From Myxococcales bacterium (GTDB lineage: Bacteria; Myxococcota_A; Polyangia; Polyangiales; Ga0077539), in the NCBI GenBank assembly GCA_016793325.1, contig JAEUKI010000022.1:62001-126000 (forward strand): 64,000 nucleotides of DNA, in the 5' to 3' direction. Position 1 is the first letter of the stretch. Every line of letters begins with the position of its first letter. Made by a program: the position numbers and the translations under genes. The notes under the pieces are model-generated. The model was not told where the DNA came from. It saw only the letters and a list, made by a program, of their open reading frames with translations, and made no database searches. Positions 54,664 through 63,181 of this stretch are shown in pieces.

Positions 54664-55956
54664 ATGGACTTCAAGAAACTGCCCAAAGGGCGGCTCGGGC
54701 GGATCGCCAACCTCGCGTCGATGGGCGTAAAGGCCGGGGCGTCGCTGCTCAAAGACAAAGAGGGCAAGAACGCCGCGGAGCACGCCGCCGAGGTGCTCGG
54801 CTCGATGCGAGGGCTCGCGGCGAAGGTCGGCCAGATGGCGTCGTACGTCGACGGGGTCGTTCCCGACGCGCAAAAAGACGCGTTCGAAGGGGCGCTCAAG
54901 AAGCTGCGATCGATGGCGCCGACGAGCGATCCCGGCGAGGTGCGCGAGGTCGTCGAGACGACGTTCGAAAAGAAGCTCGAAGAGCTCTACCGCGAGTGGG
55001 ACGAGACGCCCATCGCGAGCGCGTCCATCGGACAGGTGCACCGCGCGAGGCTGCACGACGGGACCGAAGTCGCCGTAAAGGTGCAGCACCCCGGGATCGA
55101 CGAGGCGGTCGAGAGCGACCTGTCCAACGCGGGCCTGCTCGAGCGCATGATCGCGACGACGGCGGGATCGAAGTTTCAGACCAAAGAGTGGCTCGAGGTG
55201 ATCCGCGCGCGGTTTCGCGAAGAGCTGGACTACGGGCTCGAGGCCGAGCGGCAGAAGCGCTTCGCGAGGCTGCACGAAGGGGACCCACATATTCGAGTTC
55301 CTCGCGTGATCGACTCGCACTCGGGGCGACGGGTGATCACGACGGAGTTCGTTCGCGGGCTCGATTTCGAGGACGCGCAGCGGGCGCCGGACGCCGATCG
55401 CCGCCAGTGGGCCGAGGCGCTCTGGCGCTTCGTGTTCAAGGGGACGCTGGTCGGCCAGCTGTTCAACGCCGATCCGCACCCGGGCAACTACATCTTTCAA
55501 GAGGGCGGCCGCGTCGCGTTTCTTGATTATGGGTGCGTCCAAGAGATCCCGAAGAGCAACCACAAGAACGCGGTCCGCGTGCACCGCGCCGCGCTCGACG
55601 GCGACCGCGCCGCGTTTCACCGAGCGTCGATCGAGCTCATGTCGATGAAGCCCGGGCCCCTCGCGGACAAGGCGCTCGAGTACATGGACTTGAACTATCA
55701 GCCGCTGTTCGAGACGCCGTTTCGCATCACGCGACCGTACGCCGCGCTGATGGTCGAGCGCATGACCGAGATGGCCAAGATGGCTCGCTCGCTCCCGCCC
55801 GAGCACTTCTTCACGATGCCGCCCGACATGTTCTTCATCAACCGGCTGCAGTTCGGCTTCTACTCCGTGCTCGCGCGGCTCGACGTCGACGCGGACTACA
55901 AGGGCACCGAGGAGGCGTTTTTTCCCAAGAGCCCATCGAGCGTTGCCCACACGTGA
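54664..55956 (+). CDS. ABC1/UbiB-family atypical kinase (430 aa)
   Basis: Atypical kinase of the ABC1/AarF/UbiB family. The family-specific KxGQ motif is AKVGQMASYVDG (Lys54-Gln57); the alanine-rich loop with SASIGQVHRA is at about 117-128; VAVKVQ places the ATP lysine at 139; NADPHPGN and LDYG give the catalytic and metal-binding aspartates. Such proteins support ubiquinone and other isoprenoid lipid metabolism. There is no clear C-terminal membrane pair, unlike UbiB itself, so the specific role is open. Confidence 0.92.
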   Translation: MDFKKLPKGRLGRIANLASMGVKAGASLLKDKEGKNAAEHAAEVLGSMRGLAAKVGQMASYVDGVVPDAQKDAFEGALKKLRSMAPTSDPGEVREVVETTFEKKLEELYREWDETPIASASIGQVHRARLHDGTEVAVKVQHPGIDEAVESDLSNAGLLERMIATTAGSKFQTKEWLEVIRARFREELDYGLEAERQKRFARLHEGDPHIRVPRVIDSHSGRRVITTEFVRGLDFEDAQRAPDADRRQWAEALWRFVFKGTLVGQLFNADPHPGNYIFQEGGRVAFLDYGCVQEIPKSNHKNAVRVHRAALDGDRAAFHRASIELMSMKPGPLADKALEYMDLNYQPLFETPFRITRPYAALMVERMTEMAKMARSLPPEHFFTMPPDMFFINRLQFGFYSVLARLDVDADYKGTEEAFFPKSPSSVAHT

Positions 55957-56427
55957 GCGGAAAGCGCGGATAGGAGCAGCAGCATACCTGCTCGTGCCAA
56001 CGCTCGCTCGTCCGCTATTTCGAACAAGTTCGCAGTCTTCTCGGCGATGCCGAACTCGTGAGCCTGTTTGGATCTATGTTGTCTAGCCAAACAGTCGCGT
56101 GTGTCGTTCGTTGTTTTCGAATCGCGCGCCGCTGTTTCCTGACCCCTCGATCGCGCACACGCCACGACAGGGCGCCTGTCGAGAATGGAGACTCTGCGTC
56201 GAGGTGAGTATTCGCCAAGCGATTCGAGCATTTTAGCCGCTGAATCGCGCTCTGTGTAGATTCACATAAAGAGCTCTTGGTCTCCAGAATAGCTTCGCGA
56301 ATCGTGGTACAACGCTTCGTAGTTTTCGTTTGATCGCGCTGTGCGTTGGTCGAGCGGCGCGCGTTTCGGAGAGCACTTACCGGACCGAGCGGGCTGCGAG
56401 GGAGATCGCAGCTGAAGGGGCCTCAGC
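55957..56427. other. 471-bp intergenic region, lower GC, no gene seen
   Basis: Clearly AT-richer than the rest of the window, without a frame of coding character. It holds a hairpin GAGCAG/CTGCTC at 55974-55993, close after the ABC1 stop, and a second inverted repeat at 56064-56094. The last ~100 bases probably contain the promoter for the gene at 56428. A small RNA or a horizontally acquired scrap is possible; the sequence alone does not decide. Confidence 0.5.
56064..56094. repeat. Inverted repeat CTGTTTGG...CCAAACAG
   Basis: Eight-base perfect arms (56064-56071, 56087-56094) around a 15-base AT-rich spacer, in the middle of the low-GC intergenic region. Possibly an operator or the stem of a small RNA. 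Confidence 0.4.
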
Positions 56428-57693
56428 ATGGCAAACACTCCGATGAATGGCATTTCGATGCGGATGGTCGCCAAGGCGCGCAGCGACGCGCTCACGCCCC
56501 TGCGGATCGCTGTTCTCGAGCCGGATCCCGCGTCGAGAGCCCAGCTCCGCGCGGCGCTCTCGACGGCGCACCGCGTGATCGAAGTGGAGAGCACCGCCGC
56601 CCTCGGCGAGCTGCTCGCCTCGGACAAGCCCGTGGACCTGCTCATCGTCGCGCTGCCGCCATCGCAGTCCGAGTCGTTCGAGCTGCTCTCGGCGATCGAG
56701 CAGTTTCCCCGGCGCGCGCCGATGCTCGGGATCGCCGCCAAGATCGACGACAGCTCGCTCGACGTCCTCGTGCGACGCGCGCTCGACGACGTCGTGCTCA
56801 AGCCGTTCGACGCCGAGACGATGCGCGCGCGCGTCCGAATGCTCGGCGCTCGCAGCCACCTCGGCGGACAGTTTGGCCCCACGATGCGCGTGCTTCGCAC
56901 GGCGATCGCCCGCAAAGAGAGCGGCGAAATGATCGTCCGCTCGCGCCGCGGCGTCGCGCGCGTGTACATCGGCGACGGCGACCTCGCGTGGGTCCAGTGT
57001 CCGTGGGACCCCGTGGACATCGACCGCGCGCTGCGCTCGGCGGGCGTCACGGCGGACCGCGAAGAGCTCGCCGCCATCGTCGACGAAGCGCGACGCACCA
57101 ACACGAGCCTCGCGGTCGTGATCGCCAGCTGGGGCCTCGCGGACGCTGGCGTGATCGAGAAGGCGCTCTCGGCGGAGCTTCGCCGCGTGATCGAGGTCAT
57201 CGTCGAGGACCAGAGCAGCATTTCGATGCTCGTCCCCGCGCGGTTTCGAGAGAGCGGGACCGGCGCGCGCGTCGGCGGCGACGAGCTCGTGCGCAACGAG
57301 CTGAAGACCGTCTACCCGACCGCGTCCCAGTCGAGTCAGCCCCCCGCGCCCGACACGTCTCGCACGGAGGCGTTCGCGAACCACATGCTCGGGACCAACG
57401 GCGCCGAGAGCATGGGCTTGGTGAGGCTCGACCGAAAGAGCGTTCGTTGGCTGACCAAGGCCGAGCAGAGCAACGACATCGTGTGGATGATGATCCCGCT
57501 CGCGCTCGTGTCCGCAGAGATCGACGAGGACCTCCGCGAGGTCGTCCTCGTTCGCGGAGATACGGCGTACGCGATGTGGCGGCCCATGGGCGAGCAGGTG
57601 GCGGTGTTCGGCCGCTTCTCGCTCTCGCTCACGACCGTCGGGATGATCTTGTCGTCCGGTCGCGTCGCGCATCGGCTGACCAGCGAGCGCTGA
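56428..57693 (+). CDS. Pseudo-receiver / PATAN (DUF4388-like) protein (421 aa)
   Basis: Residues ~25-140 have a response-regulator fold: IAVLEPDPASRAQL at the acidic pair position and a conserved VLKPFD with Lys125. The phosphoacceptor position, however, is Ala75 (DLLIVALPP instead of DLxxxDxxMP), so it cannot be phosphorylated there. Residues ~155-260 resemble the DUF4388/PATAN domain (ARVYIGDGDLAWVQ). The C-terminal ~95 residues (LVRLDRKSVRWLTKAEQ, DIVWMMIPLALVSAE) look roadblock-like. A cytoplasmic scaffold or regulator, perhaps in motility or polarity as for other myxobacterial PATAN proteins; inferred only. Confidence 0.72.
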   Translation: MANTPMNGISMRMVAKARSDALTPLRIAVLEPDPASRAQLRAALSTAHRVIEVESTAALGELLASDKPVDLLIVALPPSQSESFELLSAIEQFPRRAPMLGIAAKIDDSSLDVLVRRALDDVVLKPFDAETMRARVRMLGARSHLGGQFGPTMRVLRTAIARKESGEMIVRSRRGVARVYIGDGDLAWVQCPWDPVDIDRALRSAGVTADREELAAIVDEARRTNTSLAVVIASWGLADAGVIEKALSAELRRVIEVIVEDQSSISMLVPARFRESGTGARVGGDELVRNELKTVYPTASQSSQPPAPDTSRTEAFANHMLGTNGAESMGLVRLDRKSVRWLTKAEQSNDIVWMMIPLALVSAEIDEDLREVVLVRGDTAYAMWRPMGEQVAVFGRFSLSLTTVGMILSSGRVAHRLTSER

Positions 57694-57783
57694 GCGACGA
57701 TTCGTATCCGACGTGTAAGCGCCGCGCGCGCTGCGTCGTTATCGCGGTACTTTCGCCAGCGCGCGAGAGCGAGGAGCGACACG

Positions 57784-58254
57784 ATGAGCAACGATCTTGT
57801 GGTGTGCGACGGTTGTTCGAGGCACGTGCGCGCGAGCGACGCGCGGTGCCCGTTTTGTGAGCACGCGCTCGGCCCCACGCAGACCGCGCACGGAGGGCGC
57901 TCTGCGGCGGCGATCTTCTTCGCGGTGGCCGCCGCGGCGACCGTCGCTGCGTGCTACGGCGGCGCGCGGTATCGCGAGACGCCGACCCCCGAGCCCGCCC
58001 AAAGCCAGGGCAGCGAGGCCCCCGTCCCCTCGAGCACCGACGCCGACGGTGGAACGATCACGCAAGGCTCCATCGGCGTCGCCCGCATGCTCGCGGACCG
58101 CACCATCGAGCTCCAGCTTCGCGCCGAAGACGGCCGAGGCTCGATCGGCGAAGGGTTGTTTCGCTATGCTCTCGGGCACCCGCAGTACAACGAAGTGCTC
58201 GCGCACCTCGGCCCGATGCAGCCCGGTGATCGTCGGAGCGTCAGGCCGTTCTAG
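57784..58254 (+). CDS. Small membrane protein with N-terminal zinc ribbon (156 aa)
   Basis: Starts with a compact zinc ribbon, CDGCSRHVRASDARCPFC, as in zinc-ribbon membrane proteins; then one membrane helix (IFFAVAAAATVAAC), then a Pro/Glu/Ser-rich linker and a ~60-residue exported domain (GEGLFRYALGHPQYNEVLAHLG). Ribbon inside, tail outside is the likely topology. Not recognised beyond that. Confidence 0.68.
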   Translation: MSNDLVVCDGCSRHVRASDARCPFCEHALGPTQTAHGGRSAAAIFFAVAAAATVAACYGGARYRETPTPEPAQSQGSEAPVPSSTDADGGTITQGSIGVARMLADRTIELQLRAEDGRGSIGEGLFRYALGHPQYNEVLAHLGPMQPGDRRSVRPF

Positions 58255-58274
58255 AGCAGCTCTGGTTCGGGCTT

Positions 58275-58333
58275 GTGACAGGCGCGAACGCGAACACCTT
58301 GTACACTCAACGGCTCTCGATCTTGCCTGTCAC
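58275..58333. repeat. Inverted repeat GTGACAGGC / GCCTGTCAC
   Basis: Perfect nine-base arms at 58275-58283 and 58325-58333, 41 bases apart, upstream of the membrane protein at 58388. A TTGTACACT-like hexamer lies between the arms. It could be a looped operator, or two half sites of a regulator. Confidence 0.4.
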
Positions 58334-58387
58334 CCTTCGAACCCGGCTCCGCTGTAAGCGATCCGCGGGCGAATCGTCTCGAAATCC

Positions 58388-58993
58388 GTGACCGACCGCG
58401 AATCGACAGAGCCCCCTTCCCCGTGGATCACCCGCGCCCGCGCGCGGTCGATCGCGTTTTCGACAGGGATGCGCCTCGGCGCGCTCGCGGCCATCCTCGG
58501 GTGCGCGAGCAGCGCTGCGCGTCGAGGTGGGGGCTCGGCGCTCGATCGACTCGTGGTGCTGGTCGTGTCCGCGATGGTCGCGAGCCTCGTGTGGGGGCTT
58601 TGCGCGGGGCTCTGGCTCGCGCGCGCAGCGTCGCTCCGATGGGACGCGCTCGAGGCCGCGGTGCGCGCGATCGCGAGCGAGCGCGCCGAGCGCGTTCGAT
58701 GGTGCCCCGCGAGCATGCGATCGGAGAAGGGCGCGATCACGCACGGCGCGCTCTTGTGCGCAGGCGACGATGAATGGTCGTTCATCGAGCGCGGAGCGGA
58801 CGCGATGGTCGACCTCGGACGAGAGCCCCCGACGCTCGGAGCGCGCGGGCTCGGGTGGGGCGCCGCGCTGCTCGGCGCGCCGTGCGAACCCTTGTCTTTT
58901 CGTGGCGGAATCGTCTACGTGGACCGCGTGTTGCTCGTCGATCCCGAACTCCTCTCGCGCCGCGCCGACGATCGCGCAAAGGGCCTTCGGTGA
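58388..58993 (+). CDS. Membrane protein of unknown function (201 aa)
   Basis: GTG start. Two hydrophobic segments in the first half (MRLGALAAILGCASSAA; LVVLVVSAMVASLVWGLCAGLWLA) and a soluble C-terminal ~120 residues (GDDEWSFIERGADAMVDLG, GGIVYVDRVLLVDPELLS). Its TGA overlaps the GTG of the following FAD oxidoreductase by four bases (GTGA), so the two are coupled. No family recognised. Confidence 0.62.
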   Translation: MTDRESTEPPSPWITRARARSIAFSTGMRLGALAAILGCASSAARRGGGSALDRLVVLVVSAMVASLVWGLCAGLWLARAASLRWDALEAAVRAIASERAERVRWCPASMRSEKGAITHGALLCAGDDEWSFIERGADAMVDLGREPPTLGARGLGWGAALLGAPCEPLSFRGGIVYVDRVLLVDPELLSRRADDRAKGLR

Positions 58994-60252
58994 TCGACGC
59001 GCGCGAAGCCCCCGCGGTCGATCGCGAGCCCCGTGAGCGCGACGAGTTCGACGTGGTCGTCGTGGGCGGCGGACTCGCAGGAGCGCTCTTCGCGCACGAG
59101 CTCGCGCGCGAAGGGCGCATCGTGGCCCTGGTCGAGCGCGACGAGATGCCTCGGTATCGCCCGTACGGGTGGCTCCCGGTGTCCGTCGTGACGGCCCTCG
59201 CGGACGCGGGGCTCGGCGACGACCTCTCGGCGCGCTATCTCGCGTCTCCGTCGGCGCGCGTTCTGTGCGCGAGGACGGGGCGCTCGCGCGTGTTCGCGTT
59301 CGACGAGCGGACGCAGCCCACGAGGCCCGTGTCCGCCGCGCACGCGCCGCGCGCGGACCTCGACTTGTTGCTCGCGAGGCGCGCCCGCGAGCGAGGCGCG
59401 ACGGTCTTCACCGCGACGCGCGCGCTCGATCCTCGGCCGCGCGAGGGCTCGGGCTACGCGCTCTTTGTCCGCGCGCACGACGGTCGAACACACGAAATCG
59501 AGACGCGCTTCCTCGTCGACGCCAGCGGCGAGAGCCGATGGATGTCCGCGCGCGCCTCGACCCCCGCCGAGCGCGAGGGCCTCGACGGCGCGGTGATGGA
59601 GACGCACGTGTCCTTCGCGCAGCCCAACGCCGGCGCTCCCGCGGGGTCCGCGGACATCGTGTCCTTCGCGCACGGAGCCGTGTGGATGCTCCCGTTGCGC
59701 GGCGGGGTTCACGCGCTCGGGGCCGCGGTGACCGCGCCGTGGGCCGCGCAGCGCCGGGCCGCCGAGGGGCCCGAGGACTTCTTCGATCGCACGGTGCGCG
59801 ACGCGACGGTGCTTCGCGCGGCGTTGTCGAAGTCCCGACGGCTGCACCCGGTGAGCACGAGGGTTCCTGTGGCGACGCGGGTCGAGCGTCGCGCGGGCCC
59901 CGGCTGGATCGCGATCGGCGCCGCAGGGGGAACGGTCGATCCCTTGCTCGGGATGGACGCCGCGCTCGCTGTGCTCTCGGTGCGTCACGGGCTCGCGGTC
60001 GCGCGCGCCTCGCTCGACGACGGAGCGGAGGCCGAGGCCGAGCAACGAGCCCGCTTCGACGCGGTGATGGCCGAGGCCGAAGGGCGCTGCGAACGGGTCG
60101 CCCGCGCGGTGTATCGCGGGGCCTTCGCCGACGCGCTGCTCGCGACGGACTTGTCTCGCGCAGACCGCGCCGCGATCCGCGCGATCTTGCGCTGCGAGCT
60201 CGAGGGCGAGATGGCCGAGGCTGGCGAAGCGTTCGCGCGCGAGCGCTGGTGA
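58990..60252 (+). CDS. FAD-dependent oxidoreductase, monooxygenase/dehydrogenase type (420 aa)
   Basis: Rossmann FAD motif VVVGGGLAGALFAHEL with the E-end VERDEMPRYRP; the mid-domain GGVHALGAAV and the GWIAIGAAGGTVDPLLGMDAALAV motif (FAD ribityl contact) place it with the geranylgeranyl-reductase / para-hydroxybenzoate-hydroxylase-like flavoproteins. In this group, halogenases and isoprenoid reductases are possible; there is no halogenase WxWxIP motif. Starts GTG at 58990, overlapping the membrane protein before it. The substrate is unknown. Its 3' end is 4 bp from the convergent gene. Confidence 0.82.
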   Translation: MIDAREAPAVDREPRERDEFDVVVVGGGLAGALFAHELAREGRIVALVERDEMPRYRPYGWLPVSVVTALADAGLGDDLSARYLASPSARVLCARTGRSRVFAFDERTQPTRPVSAAHAPRADLDLLLARRARERGATVFTATRALDPRPREGSGYALFVRAHDGRTHEIETRFLVDASGESRWMSARASTPAEREGLDGAVMETHVSFAQPNAGAPAGSADIVSFAHGAVWMLPLRGGVHALGAAVTAPWAAQRRAAEGPEDFFDRTVRDATVLRAALSKSRRLHPVSTRVPVATRVERRAGPGWIAIGAAGGTVDPLLGMDAALAVLSVRHGLAVARASLDDGAEAEAEQRARFDAVMAEAEGRCERVARAVYRGAFADALLATDLSRADRAAIRAILRCELEGEMAEAGEAFARERW

Positions 60253-60256
60253 GCGC

Positions 60257-61402
60257 TCACTGCAGCGCGTGAAGGGAGGTCTGGCTGACGACGCCGAAGC
60301 CGATCGCGCCTCCGATGAACACTCCACCCAGCGACAGCAGCGTCACGCCCGCGGCGACCTCCGTCGGGTTGTTGGACCAATACGCCGCGCCGCCCGCGAT
60401 GAATCCCAGCGCCGCCGCGCCCGAGAGCACGGACACCGCGATCTGCCACGGGCGCCCGACGCGGACGCGAATCCGCGAAGTGTTGTCTTCGACCGTGAAC
60501 CACGACGACGTCGTGATCCCCGGGCCGACCACGCGAATGCGCGCGAGCGGCGGGAGCGCCAGGGAGCACGGGCCGTCGCAGACGGTCTCGAAGCGCGAGA
60601 TGACCGTCGTGGTCGCGACGACGCCGGTCGAGAGGTCTTGCGTCGTACCGCTCGCGATTTCACGCTGCACTTGAATATGGGGGTCGTTGCCTTCGATCCA
60701 GATGACGCCGCGCTCCCTCTGCCCGCCGGGCCGAACGATGTCCGGCGCGTCTTCGACGACGGGCGAGCGATTGGCGACCTCGCTCGGCTGCACCGGGCGG
60801 TCTTGCTCGTCGCGGAGGTTCGGGGCCGAGAACCCGAGCGCGAGGCCTCCGATCCCGCCGATGACGAGCCCGCTGATCGCGATCACGGGGTTCTCGAAGC
60901 GCGTGGGCGAGCTGAGCGTGAGCAGGCCGCCGATGACGGCTCCCGCGGCGCCAACGATGATTCCTGCGGTCGCGAAGCCCGAGAGCGCGGGGCTCGCGAC
61001 GTCGGCGTAGAGCGTGCGCCCGCCGGGCTGTAGTCGAAACGGGTCGTGAATCGTACGCGAGCCGTCGCGTAGCCGCAGGGACCACCACGGCTCGACGTGG
61101 ATCGTGCACGGGCCGATGCAGAGCCGTCGCCACAGTCCCCAGGAGCGCTCTTCGCGCTGCGCCGGCGCGATCTCGCTCTCGTCGATCGCCTCGAGCGTCA
61201 CCGCGTCGTGGTTGGGAAGGAACCTGAGCCTCGGCGTCGCGTCGCTCTCGTCCGGCGCGTCGCGTTGCTGCGCGTGCGCCTCGCGCGTGACGAAGAGCGC
61301 CGCAAACGCCAGCGCGATCGCAGCTATGTGCTTCGGTCGAACCCCGAACCCCGTCGTCGCTCCCGCCATCGAACTGAAGGGAGTCTCGTTCGGGCTCGCC
61401 AT
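60257..61402 (-). CDS. Secreted/membrane protein with an internal duplication (381 aa)
   Basis: Signal peptide (FGVRPKHIAAIALAFAALFVTREAHA) and mature protein built from two similar halves. Each has a Cys-x-G-P-Cys pair (RLCIGPCTIHVEP and TVCDGPCSLALPP), a short beta domain (WWSLRLRDG / LARIRVVGPG) and then two hydrophobic helices (ALSGFATAGIIVGAAGAVIGGLL plus VIAISGLVIGGIGGLALGF; IAVSVLSGAAALGFIAGGAAYW plus VTLLSLGGVFIGGAIGFG). A linker with a charged region separates them. The Cys pairs suggest a disulfide or metal site outside. An ATG at 61369 would also give the signal peptide. Not recognised. Confidence 0.68.
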   Translation of the reverse strand: MASPNETPFSSMAGATTGFGVRPKHIAAIALAFAALFVTREAHAQQRDAPDESDATPRLRFLPNHDAVTLEAIDESEIAPAQREERSWGLWRRLCIGPCTIHVEPWWSLRLRDGSRTIHDPFRLQPGGRTLYADVASPALSGFATAGIIVGAAGAVIGGLLTLSSPTRFENPVIAISGLVIGGIGGLALGFSAPNLRDEQDRPVQPSEVANRSPVVEDAPDIVRPGGQRERGVIWIEGNDPHIQVQREIASGTTQDLSTGVVATTTVISRFETVCDGPCSLALPPLARIRVVGPGITTSSWFTVEDNTSRIRVRVGRPWQIAVSVLSGAAALGFIAGGAAYWSNNPTEVAAGVTLLSLGGVFIGGAIGFGVVSQTSLHALQ

Positions 61403-61479
61403 CGAAGTCAACGCGCCGCGCGTCGCGCGTGCATTTCGTCGAGAACCGATCGTCCTTCGCGTTGTCCGGACCGGGCGCG

Positions 61480-62118
61480 ATGCGATCACACACCATTTTC
61501 GCGCTCGTCGTCGCGTTGTCGGCGTCGCTCGTCGCGCCCCGCGCGAACGCGCAATCAGCGCTGTCCGACGAAGTCGCGGTCGCTGACTTTGTCACGGGGG
61601 CCGTGGCTCCTTCGATCCTCGCGCTTCGCGATCGAGACGCTCGGATCCTCGGCGCTGATTTCTTCGGCGACCTCGACGGAGACGGGACGCGCGACTTTTT
61701 GGCCACCATCGGCCGGGAAGCGCGTGCTGCGTACTTCGCCGTGCTGCGCGTTGGAAGCGGCTACTGCGCCACGCCGATCGCGTACTGGCGCACGCGGCAA
61801 TGGTGTTGGCTCGGCCCGAGCGACACGTACCCGATGTTCGTTCGTTCGCTGCGCGTGGGCTCGCAAACGTACGTGGCCGTCAGGACCGTCGGCCGCGAAA
61901 ACTCGAGCAAGACCGACTACGCGCTCATGTCCGTGGTCCGCTGCGGTCACATCGTCGAGCGCTATCGCGAGGCGCTCGACGATGGCTCGTACGAGTTCGT
62001 CGTGAGGCGTGGGCTGATCGAGCTTCGATCGGGGCGGCGCGTCGCGCGCGTCCTTCGCTTGGACGCCGCGGGCGAGCGCATGGTGGACGTGCGCGCGGCC
62101 CGCGCCGCGAGGCGGTGA
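61480..62118 (+). CDS. Secreted protein of unknown function (212 aa)
   Basis: Signal peptide MRSHTIFALVVALSASLVAPRANA, cleaved after ANA, then a ~185-residue domain. A D-x-D-G-D-G-x-x-D loop (DLDGDGTRDF) looks like an FG-GAP/EF-hand-like calcium site, and two cysteines (GYCATP, QWCWLG) plus VRCGH may form a disulfide. The rest is beta-rich. No family is assigned. Divergent from the duplicated membrane protein. Confidence 0.68.
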   Translation: MRSHTIFALVVALSASLVAPRANAQSALSDEVAVADFVTGAVAPSILALRDRDARILGADFFGDLDGDGTRDFLATIGREARAAYFAVLRVGSGYCATPIAYWRTRQWCWLGPSDTYPMFVRSLRVGSQTYVAVRTVGRENSSKTDYALMSVVRCGHIVERYREALDDGSYEFVVRRGLIELRSGRRVARVLRLDAAGERMVDVRAARAARR

Positions 62119-62140
62119 GCGTACGGCGTGCGGTCGTCGC

Positions 62141-62494
62141 TCAACCCACGACCACTTTTTGTACGCCGCGCGCGGTGAGCCACTTGGCGAGTCGCTCGCG
62201 CTGGTCACCCGCAAGCGCGATCGCGCTGCCTTCGACCGAGCCCCCGCAGCCGAGGGACTTTCGCGCGTCGCGACACCACAGCTCGAGTTCGCTCTCGCTC
62301 AGCGCGAGCTGCTCGACGAGGGTGACCTCTTTACCTCCGCGACCCTTGCGCTCGTAGCGGAGCACGGCGCGCGAAGGAGCGCGCTTCTCGGGCGCGCTCG
62401 GCGGAGCGTCGAGAGGCGCCTCGGGGGAGGGTGCATCTCCGGGCGGAAGCGCGTCGCGGAGGCCCGCGAGCTTGGCGAACGGGTTGTTCTTCAC
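62141..62494 (-). CDS. SUI1/eIF1-like translation factor (117 aa)
   Basis: Bacterial member of the SUI1 family (YciH in E. coli). The C-terminal domain has RYERKGRGGKEVTLVEQLAL, where the K-x-V-T-x-V core lies, and CGGSVEGSAIALAGDQRERLAKWL with the G-G and Q-G-D-like pattern of eIF1, ending GVQKVVVG. The N-terminal 35 residues are Pro/Ala-rich. Function in bacteria is a weak modulator of initiation fidelity. GTG start at 62494. Divergent from the TerB-like gene. Confidence 0.87.
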   Translation of the reverse strand: MKNNPFAKLAGLRDALPPGDAPSPEAPLDAPPSAPEKRAPSRAVLRYERKGRGGKEVTLVEQLALSESELELWCRDARKSLGCGGSVEGSAIALAGDQRERLAKWLTARGVQKVVVG

Positions 62495-62586
62495 GGCGCG
62501 GACACGATACCAGCGCGCAGCGTTCGATCGATGGCCGCGTAACGCGCTGCGTGCGAACTCGTTGCGTTCGATGCACACTCGCGCCC

Positions 62587-63159
62587 GTGAAGCCTCCATC
62601 TCAGTCCGACGTTCAGCACGAGAAGGCGCTCGGCGCCGTCTTGGGCGCGGGAGCGTTCGGCAGCCTCATTGTGTCGTCGATGTTTCGCTTCTTCGGAGAT
62701 CTCTGGGCCACGCTGAAGAGCAAGGGCGGGATCGACGAGATGCGTCGCATGGACGCCGCGCTCGCGCGCAGCGAGGTCCTCATGATCGCGATCCTCGCGG
62801 ACGGACACACGACCGACGACGAAGTGCAGCAGCTCCACCAGCATTTTGCCAACGAAGACGTCCCCGAAAACGCGCTCGACGCGCTGCGGGCGTTCTCCGC
62901 GAGGACCTCGGGGGTCGCGACTGATCCCGAGAAGCTCTCTGCGGTCGTCGCGGCGAGCGCCGCGAGGATTCCTGCGGAAGCGAAGGGCGCGACGCTCGAG
63001 GCGGTGGCCGTGATCGCGCGAGAGCTGCAGAGCGCCTCGGGGCCGCGAGAGTCTTCGCACGCGCACGTCGACGCCCCGACGCTCGTTCGTCGCATCGCCG
63101 CTGCGATGGGCGTGACCGACGCCGAGCGGGACGCCGCGCTCGCGGTGCTCGACCTGTAG
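62587..63159 (+). CDS. TerB-like protein (190 aa)
   Basis: GTG start, short N-terminal hydrophobic stretch ([19 protein letters not shown]), then a helical domain with acidic loops ([27 protein letters not shown]) resembling TerB tellurite-resistance-type domains, where conserved Asp/Glu residues bind metal. A second, similar helical unit with [16 protein letters not shown] at the end. TerB family membership is a fold-level reading from the acidic helix pattern; no metal resistance is implied. Confidence 0.6.
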   Translation: MKPPSQSDVQHEKALGAVLGAGAFGSLIVSSMFRFFGDLWATLKSKGGIDEMRRMDAALARSEVLMIAILADGHTTDDEVQQLHQHFANEDVPENALDALRAFSARTSGVATDPEKLSAVVAASAARIPAEAKGATLEAVAVIARELQSASGPRESSHAHVDAPTLVRRIAAAMGVTDAERDAALAVLDL

Positions 63160-63181
63160 CGCTTCGTGGCACACTCTCGGT

